This document shows positions 17,868 through 26,928 of a stretch of 64,000 nucleotides of DNA, piece by piece (the first letter of the stretch is position 1; each line of letters opens with the position of its first letter). This stretch comes from Alicyclobacillus kakegawensis NBRC 103104 (lineage in GTDB: Bacteria; Bacillota; Bacilli; Alicyclobacillales; Alicyclobacillaceae). Below the pieces are notes generated by a model that worked only from the letters and a program-made list of their open reading frames with translations, had not been told where the DNA came from and made no database searches. Location: positions 1 to 64,000 of the forward strand of contig NZ_BCRP01000008.1 of the NCBI RefSeq assembly GCF_001552655.1. Direction: 5' to 3'. The position numbers were made by a program, and so were the translations under genes.

Positions 17868-19940
17868 ATGCATCTGCGCGTAAACGGAGACCAGGTAGTG
17901 GTCGCCCACCGGGGACGGGTCTTGATTCGGCATCAGGCCGACAAGCCGTGGCTCTGTGTCGGCCGCGGTTCGGCGACTTACGACATGCACAAAGGCAACT
18001 TCACCATTGAAGACTCATTGGCAGAGAAGGTGCCTTTGAGCAAATTAGAAGCCTATGCAGAGGGCCTATCCGATGAGGTGACGTCAGTACGTTTGGTGGC
18101 CAGCGGACGTGGTGGGGTCACCGTATGTGCAGATGTGAGCTTAGACCGACATGGCGACGTTGTCGTGGTATTCAGTCCATGCCCCCAGGACGCATCTGGC
18201 ACCAGTGTGGAAGCCTGGAATCGCTGGTGGATTCGAGTCCCGTCGGAACCTGGAGAGGCCGTCTTTGGTTGCGGAGAACAATTTTCTCACCTGAATCTGC
18301 GGGGGCGAAGGTTTCCTTTATGGGTATCTGAGCAAGGCGTAGGGCGGAACAAGAAGACCTATGAGACGTTCCTCGCGGACACTCATGAAGGGGCCGGCGG
18401 GGACTATTACACAACCTATTTTCCGCAGCCGACGTTTGTGTCCAGCCAAAAGTACTACTTCCACGTGGAGACCAGTGGTTACAGCGTATTTGATTTTCGT
18501 GACAAAGATGCCCATCAAATCGAGATTTGGGGGGCGCCGCCTTCTGTCCGCATCGGCGTGGATGAAACGTTTGCAGGTGTTTTGGAACGACTGACTGCTT
18601 ACATGGGCCGACAACCGGAATTACCCGAATGGGTCTATGACGGCGTCTGGTTAGGCTTGCAGGGCGGGACCGACGTGGTTGATGCCAAATTGCGCCGCGC
18701 TCGAAATGCAGGTGTTCAGGTCGCCGCCGTATGGGCTCAGGACTGGCAAGGCAAGCGTATCACACCATTCGGAAAACAGCTCATGTGGAATTGGCGATGG
18801 GACAGAAATTTGTATCCCAATCTGGACAAAGCGATTCCCGAGTGGCGACGACAGGGAATACGTTTCCTTGGCTATATCAACTGTTTTTTGGCCATTGAGG
18901 GAGACCTATATGAAGAAGCTAAGAAAAAGGGATACCTTGCCCGCAATCGGGAAGGCCATCCTTATCACGTCGTGATTACGTCGTTTCCCGCAGCCATGGT
19001 GGATCTCACGAACCCAAATGCGGTCGCATGGCTTAAACGCCTCATCCAGAGAGAGATGATAGACCTCGGACTATCCGGTTGGATGGCCGATTTTGGGGAG
19101 TATCTGCCTACAGATGCCGTTCTGTACAACGGCAGGGCCGAGGAGTTGCACAATCAATGGCCAACGCTTTGGGCCCGTGTGAACCGTGAAGCCGTGGAAG
19201 AGTATGGACGACTGGGCCGTGTCATCTTCTTTATGCGTGCGGGCTACTCACACTCGGGGAAATACACGACGATGGTATGGGCAGGAGATCAAAATGTGGA
19301 TTGGAGCCGAGACGATGGTCTGCCCTCGGTTATCCCGTCAGCGCTTTCCTTGGGCATGTCTGGAGTGGGTCTTCATCACAGCGACATCGGTGGATACACC
19401 ACGTTGTTTCACATAAAACGCTCCAAAGAATTGTTTATGCGCTGGGCAGAGCAAGCAGCCTTTACGGTTTTAATGCGAACTCACGAGGGGAACAGGCCTG
19501 ATGACAACTGGCAGTTTGACGGGGATGAGGAAACTCTGCGCCACTTTGCGCGCATGAGCCAAGTTCATGTCGCGCTCAAGCCGTACTTACAACACTTGGT
19601 GAGGGAAAACAGTCAGCGCGGGATGCCGGTTGTGCGGCCAATTTTTCTTCATTATGAAAACGAACCGTATTGGTACGATGTCCAGGACGCATATCTGCTG
19701 GGGCGAGACGTGTTGGTAGCTCCTGTGTTGCAGGAACAGGTTGTGGAGCGAAAGATTCGGCTGCCTCAAGACGAATGGATCCATCTTTGGTCGGGTCACT
19801 CCTACCATGGAGGCGAAGTGGCGGTGGCCGCACCGCTCGGGGAGCCGCCTGTCTTTTACCGGGCTTCTTCACCGTACAAGGAGTTGTTTGAGTCAGTGCG
19901 GTCAGTCGTTTCGCATCCGAAAAAATTTTTGGGCCGATAA
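17868..19940 (+). CDS. GH31 alpha-glycosidase, YihQ (sulfoquinovosidase)-like with altered sulfonate site
   Basis: A 690-residue protein that follows Escherichia coli YihQ closely over its whole length (GCGEQFSHLNLRG, GRQPELPEWVYDG, HHSDIGGYTTLF, MRTHEGNRPDDNWQFDG). The nucleophile is Asp408 in WMADFGEYLP and the acid/base Asp474 in WAGDQNVDW. Sulfoquinovosidases bind the sulfonate with a Gln-Gln-Arg-Trp-Tyr set (YihQ 262, 288, 301, 304, 508). Here the equivalents are Gln265, Gln291, Gln304, Trp307 and Tyr510, so the arginine is a glutamine (codon CAG at 18777). That makes plain sulfoquinovosidase activity doubtful. ATG 17868 follows GGCGGGGG. No signal peptide, so it acts on imported glycoside. 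It heads a cluster with an importer, isomerase, kinase and aldolase. Confidence 0.88.
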   Translation: MHLRVNGDQVVVAHRGRVLIRHQADKPWLCVGRGSATYDMHKGNFTIEDSLAEKVPLSKLEAYAEGLSDEVTSVRLVASGRGGVTVCADVSLDRHGDVVVVFSPCPQDASGTSVEAWNRWWIRVPSEPGEAVFGCGEQFSHLNLRGRRFPLWVSEQGVGRNKKTYETFLADTHEGAGGDYYTTYFPQPTFVSSQKYYFHVETSGYSVFDFRDKDAHQIEIWGAPPSVRIGVDETFAGVLERLTAYMGRQPELPEWVYDGVWLGLQGGTDVVDAKLRRARNAGVQVAAVWAQDWQGKRITPFGKQLMWNWRWDRNLYPNLDKAIPEWRRQGIRFLGYINCFLAIEGDLYEEAKKKGYLARNREGHPYHVVITSFPAAMVDLTNPNAVAWLKRLIQREMIDLGLSGWMADFGEYLPTDAVLYNGRAEELHNQWPTLWARVNREAVEEYGRLGRVIFFMRAGYSHSGKYTTMVWAGDQNVDWSRDDGLPSVIPSALSLGMSGVGLHHSDIGGYTTLFHIKRSKELFMRWAEQAAFTVLMRTHEGNRPDDNWQFDGDEETLRHFARMSQVHVALKPYLQHLVRENSQRGMPVVRPIFLHYENEPYWYDVQDAYLLGRDVLVAPVLQEQVVERKIRLPQDEWIHLWSGHSYHGGEVAVAAPLGEPPVFYRASSPYKELFESVRSVVSHPKKFLGR

Positions 19941-20044
19941 AGATCATGATGTTATTACGTTGTGATGAATGGGCGTGCGCGTTTCAAGAACGATGATAAG
20001 GTTTAGGCCATAGCATTGGCCTGGCTGTAAGAGGAGGGGTTCGG

Positions 20045-20800
20045 ATGACCGATGTGCGTGTGTCCCAATTGGAACATGGCGGGCATGTCCCACTTTACGT
20101 CCAGTTGTCCAATTTACTTCGAAACCAAATCGTTGCAGGAGAATGGAGGGCGGGGGACGTCATCCCGACTGAGGCCGAGCTGATGGAGACTTACCAAGTC
20201 AGTCGGACGACCGTCCGGGAGGCGGTTTCGCTTCTGGTGAATGAGGGGCTGCTTCGCCGAAAACAGGGGAAAGGCACCATTGTGCAACAGCCCCGTGTAT
20301 CTGAAACGTTGGGGAAACTCACGGGTTTTTCGGAGGAAATCCGCTCGCGCGGCATGGTCCCAGGCGCACGCTGCCTGCAGTGCGGCTTCGTAGGTGCTAA
20401 TCCCCGGGTTTCCCGATGTCTGGGATGTCCAGAGGGCACCACTGTACTTCGGACGTATCGATTGCGTCTGGCCAACGGCGAGCCAATTGCTGTTGAAGAA
20501 AGCTATTGGCCAAAACCCATAGGCCAAATCCTTCTCAATCACGATCTCGATACAGCCGCCTATTACGACATTTTGGAGGGAGATGCCAACATTGTCCTTT
20601 CTTCGGCAGAGGAAGTCATCAGGGCCGTCAATGCGAGCGCTGAGGAAGCTAAACTTTTGGAAGTTAAGCCTGCGTCCGCGTTGTTGATGATGGAACGCGT
20701 TACCATGAGTGCCAACTATGGTGTCATCGAATACTGTCGAACAAAATACCGTGCGGACAGATATGATTATCGGATTCGGCTGCAACGTTCCAGAGGATGA
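20045..20800 (+). CDS. GntR-family regulator, HutC/UTRA type
   Basis: A 251-residue repressor. Residues 10-80 are the GntR winged helix (LYVQLSNLLRNQI, SRTTVREAVSLLVNEGLLRR, GKGTIV) and residues 95-245 the UTRA ligand domain, which in this subfamily binds sugars or sugar phosphates. ATG 20045 follows AGAGGAGGGG. It lies between the GH31 gene and the ABC importer, so it very likely regulates the whole 17.9-28.8 kb cluster in response to a pathway intermediate. Confidence 0.92.
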   Translation: MTDVRVSQLEHGGHVPLYVQLSNLLRNQIVAGEWRAGDVIPTEAELMETYQVSRTTVREAVSLLVNEGLLRRKQGKGTIVQQPRVSETLGKLTGFSEEIRSRGMVPGARCLQCGFVGANPRVSRCLGCPEGTTVLRTYRLRLANGEPIAVEESYWPKPIGQILLNHDLDTAAYYDILEGDANIVLSSAEEVIRAVNASAEEAKLLEVKPASALLMMERVTMSANYGVIEYCRTKYRADRYDYRIRLQRSRG

Positions 20801-20875
20801 CTTCATGGAGTGGCAGACAGGGACGTGTGAATATATGGGTGCAGCACAAGGACATGAACAAGAGGGGGAAATGTC

Positions 20876-22174
20876 GTGAAAAGTATCAGAAGGACATTGA
20901 CCGTGGCATTGTCTGCAGTCGGGTTGTTGGCCGCAGTAACGGGTTGCTCTACCGGAAGTGGGAGTGCGAATGGAGCGAAGACGGGGACGACGTCCTCCGT
21001 GAATTCAAGCGGGAAGCCCGTGACCTTGACATTTTTGCATTGGCGTGGGGAGGATGTTCCTGAGTTCAACAAGCTCATCGCAGATTTTCACAAGCTCCAT
21101 CCGAACATCAATGTCCAGATGAAGGTCATTCCTTCCAATCAGTACATTGCACAGGCGCAGGCAGATCTGACAGGTCCCCATGGGGCGGATGTCTTCACTT
21201 CGTTTCCAGGCTCGGAATTCAATGCGATTGAAAAGGCCGGTTTGTACACGGACCTCACCCATCAACCATTTATAAAAAATTTCAATCCGAACTTGATACA
21301 AGCGGGACAGGATAAGGGAAAGCAACTAGCCATTCCATATCAAGTCGTATTCAACATGCCCGTATACAATAAGGGCCTGTTCAAAAAGTTGAATCTCTCT
21401 GTCCCAACAAATTGGAACGGATTTTTAAAACTCTGCCAGACTCTGAAGAACCACGGTTACACGCCTATCGTTTTCGCGGGTGAAGTGAGTGCTGGACAGT
21501 TCTTTAACGACATGGTGATGAACAATGTGCCGGATCCAAAAGTATTCACAGGTTTGCAGGACGGGTCATCCAAACTGACGGATCCTGGTTTCCTCAAAAC
21601 CTTCGAGCAAATTTCCGAGCTCGCGAAAAAAGGTTACTTCCAAAAAGGTCCGTTGGGAACCTCTCAGGACGCTGCCACGGCCATCTTTGCCCAAGGGAAA
21701 TCTGGCATGTTGGCCCTGGGAAGCTATCAAATAGCGCCCGTTAATACGGACAACAACCGTGCATTTCAGATGGGCCTGATGGCACCCATCACCACGAACA
21801 GTGCGAGCGACGCCAAGTATAAAGGCATTGACACGACGACCTTTATGTTGGGTGTGAACAAAAATTCTTTGCACAAAAAGGAAGCCGAAGAATTTATCAG
21901 CTACTTGTCGGAGCCGAAGGTGGCAGCCCAGTATGCAAATGCAACGGATCAGATGGTCACGGTTCGGAATGTGAATTACACAGATCCTGTTTTAAAAGCG
22001 ATGGAGCCTATGTTGAATCAGCCTCTTCGTTTCCAACCGATGTACACGTTGACCAATCAACAGGTAGTAGACGCTGTGACCACGGCGGTTGAGGATGTCA
22101 TCTCTGGCATGGATCCAAAAGCAGCTGCGGAAAAAGAGCAGAAAGCGATTGATCAAGCGTTGCAGCAAAAGTAA
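20876..22174 (+). CDS. sugar ABC transporter substrate-binding lipoprotein
   Basis: A 432-residue lipoprotein: signal peptide with VTGC lipobox (Cys24), Gly/Ser linker, then an SBP_bac_1 mature domain beginning PVTLTFLHWRGEDVPEFN. The later ALGSYQIAPVN block and the C-terminal helical region are typical. GTG 20876 follows AGAGGGGGAA. It starts the transport part of the cluster and should present a glycoside or free hexose derivative to the permeases at 22513 and 23406. As in the other two sugar importers here, no ATPase gene is present. Confidence 0.92.
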   Translation: MKSIRRTLTVALSAVGLLAAVTGCSTGSGSANGAKTGTTSSVNSSGKPVTLTFLHWRGEDVPEFNKLIADFHKLHPNINVQMKVIPSNQYIAQAQADLTGPHGADVFTSFPGSEFNAIEKAGLYTDLTHQPFIKNFNPNLIQAGQDKGKQLAIPYQVVFNMPVYNKGLFKKLNLSVPTNWNGFLKLCQTLKNHGYTPIVFAGEVSAGQFFNDMVMNNVPDPKVFTGLQDGSSKLTDPGFLKTFEQISELAKKGYFQKGPLGTSQDAATAIFAQGKSGMLALGSYQIAPVNTDNNRAFQMGLMAPITTNSASDAKYKGIDTTTFMLGVNKNSLHKKEAEEFISYLSEPKVAAQYANATDQMVTVRNVNYTDPVLKAMEPMLNQPLRFQPMYTLTNQQVVDAVTTAVEDVISGMDPKAAAEKEQKAIDQALQQK

Positions 22175-22512
22175 CCGGATAAAAGGCGGAATCTCGGATT
22201 CAGAGCGCCGCGCTGCAGGAAGTATCACCGAATGGTTGCGGGATTAGGAATTGGGGTCACGGAATTCTTATGGCGGCCGATGAGGTGAGCACGATGGCGC
22301 CGCCCCTTTCCGATTTGACTGCTCCATCGAGTGGTATGGCTTGTTCGCTGCGTGCAGATGCCGCCATGCATGGCGGCGTCTGTCGCTCCAGCGGGCGGCA
22401 ATTGGCCAGGGAAGTCCATGTAAGTGGGCCATTTGCGAAGCGCATGCCCAGACATGGTTTTGTTGTGTGATTACGGTCAGCCAGGTCATGGTCGTCTGAG
22501 AGGAGGATGCAG
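22175..22512 (+). repeat. gap between binding protein and permease with palindromic hairpin
   Basis: No gene is seen in this 338-base gap, although the genes on both sides belong to one importer. It contains a perfect 18-bp palindrome, GCCGCCATGCATGGCGGC (22360-22377), extendable through a T-G pair to AGA/TCT, which would form a stable hairpin. A promoter for the permease genes or a processing site could also be here. Confidence 0.5.
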
Positions 22513-23391
22513 ATGCGGGCCAAACCGTCCATCTACCTATTTCTATTGCCTGGTGGGCTGATTTTTCTCATCTTTTTTGTAGTGCCGACCATTTACGGTC
22601 TTTCGTTGAGTTTCACGAACTGGGACGGGCTCTCTCCGCAGTTGCAATTCATTGGATTCGCCAATTACGCGCATCTTTTGACGGATGACAGTTCGTTCCA
22701 CACTGCCATTGGGAACACCCTGAAATTCGTCCTCACCGTTGTGATTATCCAATCCACCTTGTCGTTGATTTTGGCCATCTATTTGCTGAAGAATACGAAG
22801 GTCAACATCTTCTTACGGACGTTATATTTTTTCCCTACAATCCTGTCTTCAGTTTCGGTAGCTTTTATTTGGATGTTTATTTACGATTCGAACATCGGGA
22901 TTCTCAACACGCTTCTTGGGGATGTAGGGCTCCAGAGTTTGCAAGCTTCTTGGTTGGGCGATCAGCGCATGGCTATCTACTGTATCGCCGCCACTGAGAT
23001 TTGGGCTCACACGGGACAGTTGCTCATCATCTATTTGGCCGGCTTACAACAGATACCCCACGAGCTATACGAGGTCGCCATGCTGGAAGGCGCTTCCCGA
23101 TGGCAAACGTTCCGTAAAGTGACGTGGCCCCTGCTCGCTCCTGCCACCACCATCGTGGTCGCGTACACCACCATCCAGTCGTTTCGTATGTTCGACCTGA
23201 TCTTTGCTATGACGGATGGTGGCCCCGGAAACTCTACGGAGGTTCTGGCGACGTACATCTACCATCAGGCCTTCCAGTACAATCACGTGGGATACGCGTC
23301 GGCGGTGTCGATGCTTTTCATGGTCATCATCGCCCTCATCACAATGGCGCAGTTTGGACTGCTGCGGTTCCGTTCCCTGAAGAGTGCCTGA
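22513..23391 (+). CDS. sugar ABC transporter permease (MalF/UgpA type)
   Basis: A 292-residue, six-segment membrane protein with an EAA-type loop (EVAMLEGASRWQTFRKVTWP) and the DGGPGNSTEV motif found in this subfamily after the loop. ATG 22513 is preferred because AGGAGG (22501-22506) touches the upstream ATG 22507 directly. It pairs with the next gene to form the importer channel of the GH31 cluster. Confidence 0.92.
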   Translation: MRAKPSIYLFLLPGGLIFLIFFVVPTIYGLSLSFTNWDGLSPQLQFIGFANYAHLLTDDSSFHTAIGNTLKFVLTVVIIQSTLSLILAIYLLKNTKVNIFLRTLYFFPTILSSVSVAFIWMFIYDSNIGILNTLLGDVGLQSLQASWLGDQRMAIYCIAATEIWAHTGQLLIIYLAGLQQIPHELYEVAMLEGASRWQTFRKVTWPLLAPATTIVVAYTTIQSFRMFDLIFAMTDGGPGNSTEVLATYIYHQAFQYNHVGYASAVSMLFMVIIALITMAQFGLLRFRSLKSA

Positions 23392-23405
23392 GGAGGTGAC
23401 TCAGA

Positions 23406-24215
23406 TTGCGGTTTCTTCGCATTCCGGTGATTTGGGCCTATGCCCTGGTGATCGCTGTGCCCGTGCTGGTGGTTGTGGAGAGCAGTTTCAAGTCACTCGC
23501 GACACTTTATCAGGATCCACTGTGGCCGACGAAAGGGATGTCCGGACAGTCGTACCAGACCCTAACGTCACAGGTACCATTATTTCGCTATTTCATGAAC
23601 AGTGCAGAGGTGACCGTCGTTTCTCTGATCTTAATCATCCTCCTGGGGAGTATGATCTCATATGCGATTCTGCGTCTCCCTCGGATTCCAAGCATGATTG
23701 TGTACGGCGTGTTCGCGGTTGGCATGATGATTCCGACCCAGGTCAATATGATCCCGATGTATTTGGAAATGGCCCGTTTGGGACTGGTGAACTCGCGCAT
23801 CGGGTTGATTTTAGTCGAAACTGCATTTCTCCTACCCATATGCGTGTTCATTATCGGTGGCTTTATGCGGACACTGGCAAAAGAGCTGCTTGAAGCGGCG
23901 AAGGTGGATGGTTCAGGTGAGTGGCAGATGTACTGGCGTATCGCCATGCCTTTGTCGATGCCGGCCATCGCCAGCGCAGCCGTCTTCGCCGGCGTGATTG
24001 TGTGGAACGACCTATTGTTTCCACTGCTACTTATCAAGTCGAATGACAAAGATACCCTGCCATTGGCCTTGCTGAGCTTTTCCGGGCAGTACCAGACCAA
24101 CTATCCTGTCATTTTTGCCGGGGTATTGCTGGCCAGCATTCCTATGGTGGTGCTGTACGTGTTCTTGCAGAGGTACTTCATCGCCGGAATGACGGCCGGT
24201 GCCGTGAAAGGTTGA
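23406..24215 (+). CDS. sugar ABC transporter permease (MalG/UgpE type)
   Basis: A 269-residue, six-segment membrane protein with EAA loop EAAKVDGSGEWQMYWRIAMP and the usual C terminus RYFIAGMTAGAVKG. TTG 23406 follows a canonical AGGAGGTGA site located at the end of the upstream gene, so the two permeases are tightly coupled. The importer likely brings in the substrate of the GH31 enzyme or of the isomerase. Confidence 0.92.
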   Translation: MRFLRIPVIWAYALVIAVPVLVVVESSFKSLATLYQDPLWPTKGMSGQSYQTLTSQVPLFRYFMNSAEVTVVSLILIILLGSMISYAILRLPRIPSMIVYGVFAVGMMIPTQVNMIPMYLEMARLGLVNSRIGLILVETAFLLPICVFIIGGFMRTLAKELLEAAKVDGSGEWQMYWRIAMPLSMPAIASAAVFAGVIVWNDLLFPLLLIKSNDKDTLPLALLSFSGQYQTNYPVIFAGVLLASIPMVVLYVFLQRYFIAGMTAGAVKG

Positions 24216-24253
24216 ACAGCGGGGACGGAGTGACGACGAAGGGGTGTCGTTGT

Positions 24254-25609
24254 ATGGTACAGCGTTCCAAACTGCGGCTGGGATTCGTGGGTCTGGGCAG
24301 AAAGACGTTCGATACAGCGCTTGCTTCTCAGTATCTCGACGATTCCATCCATTTTCTGAGTGAACACTGTCCACGATTGACAGCGGTTTCGAATTTGGTC
24401 ACGGACATGGAGGAGGTCCACGAAGCCGTTGAAAATCTGCGTGGGAAAATCGATGTTCTTATTGTGCAGTTCACGACGTTTGTGGACGGACGGTTCATCG
24501 AGGCCTTGGCGCGGCAGATTCGCGTTCCGACTATCGTCTGGGCGATTCGGGAGCCCAACCGCGGTGTGCGGCGAAGATTAGCCTTGAATTCCCTGACAGG
24601 CGCCAATCTCGCCAGCCACGTCCTGGTTCAAGAACACGTGGCTTTTCAATTCTTGTATGGCGATCCTGGTGAGGCAGTGACAGTTAACCGACTTACGGCT
24701 CTTCTGCGCTACTTCGAAGCTTATCGTAAAATGCGCTCGTTTACGGTTGTCACGTTGGGCGATGCGCCCGATGGGTTTCAATTCAGCCTGCCTCATCGGC
24801 GGGCACAACAACAATTAGGGATTCACATGGAGTCTCTGGATCTCCAAGAGACGTTTGCCCGGGCCGAATCTGTGCCGGACGATGCCGTGATAAGCGTCCT
24901 TGACGATGTTCGCCGCCGGGTTCGCGGTTTGGATCGGCAGCCGCGCGATGCCGTTCTGAAGTTCGCCAAGATGCAGCACGTGCTCCGACAAGATTTGGCG
25001 CGTCTTGGCGCTGACGCAGTGGCCGTGCGGTGTTGGCCGGAGTTTTTCACGGAGTTTGGCGCGGCCGCTTGCTCCACCGTGTCTGCGCTTATCGAGGACG
25101 GAATTGTGGCTTCCTGCGAGGCGGACGTCCTTGGGGCTCTTTCAATGGACGTGGTCAGCTGCCTGACCGGATCACCTGCGTATTTAGGCGATCTTGTTGA
25201 ACTCGACGAATCCACAGGCGCCATGACCTTTTGGCACTGCGGCGCGGGCGCGTTTTCCCTAGCGCGACCGACGGAAGGTGCCACGGCAGGGGAACATCCC
25301 AATCGTGCTATCGGGTTTACGTTGGAATTCGGTCTGAAGCCAGGTCGGGTGACGATTTTCCGCTTGGGTGAAGATGTTGATGGTGGGGTGCGGGCGCTAG
25401 TGTCGTCAGGCACCGTGTTGGATGAGCCCCAGCGATTCCTCGGAACATCGGGACGTGTTGTGCTTGACGGGCCAGAGCCTCCTCTGCAGCGGCTGACGCG
25501 AGTACTGGAGGCGGGGTGGGAACCGCATTACGCCCTTGCCTATGGAGACGTTGCAGATTGGCTTGTGAAGCTGTGTGGACAGTTCGGAATTGAAGCCATG
25601 ATGTTTTAG
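24254..25609 (+). CDS. L-fucose/L-arabinose isomerase-like protein, candidate hexose-derivative isomerase
   Basis: About 451 residues. The N terminus (LRLGFVGLG, DVLIVQFTTFVDGRFIEAL) and C-terminal half (WPEFFTEFGAAACSTVSALIEDG, ADVLGALSMDVV, HCGAGAF) match the fucose-isomerase-like fold; metal-binding candidates are Glu in PEFF, the Asp of EADVLG and the His in WHCG. ATG 24254 follows GAAGGGG; an upstream TTG at 24212 overlaps the permease stop. The family interconverts aldoses and ketoses, and published sulfo-EMP2 clusters use a member of this kind (SqvD) to isomerise sulfoquinovose. Here it precedes a kinase and an aldolase, giving an isomerise-phosphorylate-cleave order. The true substrate is uncertain. 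Confidence 0.75.
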   Translation: MVQRSKLRLGFVGLGRKTFDTALASQYLDDSIHFLSEHCPRLTAVSNLVTDMEEVHEAVENLRGKIDVLIVQFTTFVDGRFIEALARQIRVPTIVWAIREPNRGVRRRLALNSLTGANLASHVLVQEHVAFQFLYGDPGEAVTVNRLTALLRYFEAYRKMRSFTVVTLGDAPDGFQFSLPHRRAQQQLGIHMESLDLQETFARAESVPDDAVISVLDDVRRRVRGLDRQPRDAVLKFAKMQHVLRQDLARLGADAVAVRCWPEFFTEFGAAACSTVSALIEDGIVASCEADVLGALSMDVVSCLTGSPAYLGDLVELDESTGAMTFWHCGAGAFSLARPTEGATAGEHPNRAIGFTLEFGLKPGRVTIFRLGEDVDGGVRALVSSGTVLDEPQRFLGTSGRVVLDGPEPPLQRLTRVLEAGWEPHYALAYGDVADWLVKLCGQFGIEAMMF

Positions 25610-25690
25610 GGAGCGTCCGGAAAGCGCATAAATTTCTGTGAACTCTCTGGGGTGGAGTCTTGGAACGGCTGGACATGGGGGAGGATACAG

Positions 25691-26923
25691 ATGAGGGTAG
25701 CGGTTGGACAGTTCGGTGCACCGACTGCGGTTCTGAATGCCTCATTGTTTGGTGTTTTGGACTCGCTCAGCAAGGCTGGTGCCGAAGTTTATGGCATTCT
25801 CGGCGGCGCCTGGGGGCTGTCTCAAGGGAACGTACATCCTCTTTCTTTCGCCCGTCCTCCCGAGTGGCTCTTGCATACTCCGGGGGCGGCACTTGGGGCT
25901 GGACGCCAATTGAGCTTCGCAGCACATGCGGGGGAAGCGGTTCAGAACTTGCGGGAAAGACATGTGGATGCGCTCATCGTGATGGGCGGCAACGGCACGA
26001 TGGCCCTGGGACAGATTGTGGAGCGGGAATCGCAAGCGAGGGGATATGACCTTCAGGTTATAGGCATCCCGAAGACTATCGACAATGACATCGCAGGCGT
26101 GGACCACACTCCGGGTTATCCTAGTGCCGCCCAGTTTGTCCTGAAGGCATTATGCGATTTGGCGATTGATCTGGAAGCCATGGTGGGATTCGAGCAGGTG
26201 CGGGTCGTGGAGGTGATGGGGCGCAGGACTGGTTGGCTGGCCGCCGCTGCGGCCCTATACGATGACCTATTCCGAGAAGTGCGCGGGTCATCAGCGGATC
26301 ATGCGGGTGGATGGGACGTTAATCGCCTGTCTCGACGCCGGGTTCGCCCCATCGTCTGTCTGCCGGAGCGGCCATTTCACCTGGATCAGGTGCTGGGAGA
26401 TGTGCAACGGCGTGTACGCGAGGATGGTTGTACGATGGTGGTGGTCAGTGAGGGGGTCCAACCTGCGGATGGACAGGTCATGTTCCAAACAGACCATGGC
26501 CAGGACAAGGCCCGTCCGTTTATGTGGGGTGGCGTTGGCGCATGGCTTGCCGAAGCTATTCGTGACCAGACGAAATTCGGAGTTCGATATGAAAATCTCG
26601 GATTGCTCCAGCGTTGTTGGTCAAGGTTCAGTGTACCCTTGGATGTAGCAGAGGCGGTGCGGGTCGGCCGCGAAGGAGCACACAAGGTGCTCGCGGGAGA
26701 GAGCGGCCAAATGGTGGGGCTCGTGAGGTCTCGCCAGAGTGAGTACCACGTCGACACCGTCGGTATCCAGCTGTCGGAAGTGGCGGGAAAGGAGCGGGTC
26801 ATGACGGAGGACGAGGCGAAATTAGGACCGACGTTTCGCGACTGGCTTCGCCCGTTGCTGGACTGGAGTATGCTGTGCCCTCATCCAAGGCTGACTATGT
26901 CCGGGATGACCATAGGAGAGTGA
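25691..26923 (+). CDS. phosphofructokinase-family sugar kinase
   Basis: A 410-residue PfkA-superfamily kinase. The nucleotide motif is GGNGTMALG; GG-x-G rather than GG-x-D points to ATP as donor, although PKTIDND carries the lysine seen in the PPi/long clade. The catalytic Asp pair TIDND and the VMGRRTGWLA block are intact. In fructose 6-phosphate kinases a GxxQRGG motif with a histidine helps hold the C6 phosphate; the corresponding stretch here is GLLQRCW, so another ketose may be the substrate. ATG 25691 follows GGGGGAGG. Between isomerase and aldolase it should phosphorylate C1 of a ketohexose derivative, as SqvB is reported to do for sulfofructose. Confidence 0.82.
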   Translation: MRVAVGQFGAPTAVLNASLFGVLDSLSKAGAEVYGILGGAWGLSQGNVHPLSFARPPEWLLHTPGAALGAGRQLSFAAHAGEAVQNLRERHVDALIVMGGNGTMALGQIVERESQARGYDLQVIGIPKTIDNDIAGVDHTPGYPSAAQFVLKALCDLAIDLEAMVGFEQVRVVEVMGRRTGWLAAAAALYDDLFREVRGSSADHAGGWDVNRLSRRRVRPIVCLPERPFHLDQVLGDVQRRVREDGCTMVVVSEGVQPADGQVMFQTDHGQDKARPFMWGGVGAWLAEAIRDQTKFGVRYENLGLLQRCWSRFSVPLDVAEAVRVGREGAHKVLAGESGQMVGLVRSRQSEYHVDTVGIQLSEVAGKERVMTEDEAKLGPTFRDWLRPLLDWSMLCPHPRLTMSGMTIGE

Positions 26924-26928
26924 AACTG

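Noticed and set aside
17868-19940. Straight call as sulfoquinovosidase YihQ
   Set aside because: The sulfonate-binding arginine is glutamine; I kept the family call but not the activity.
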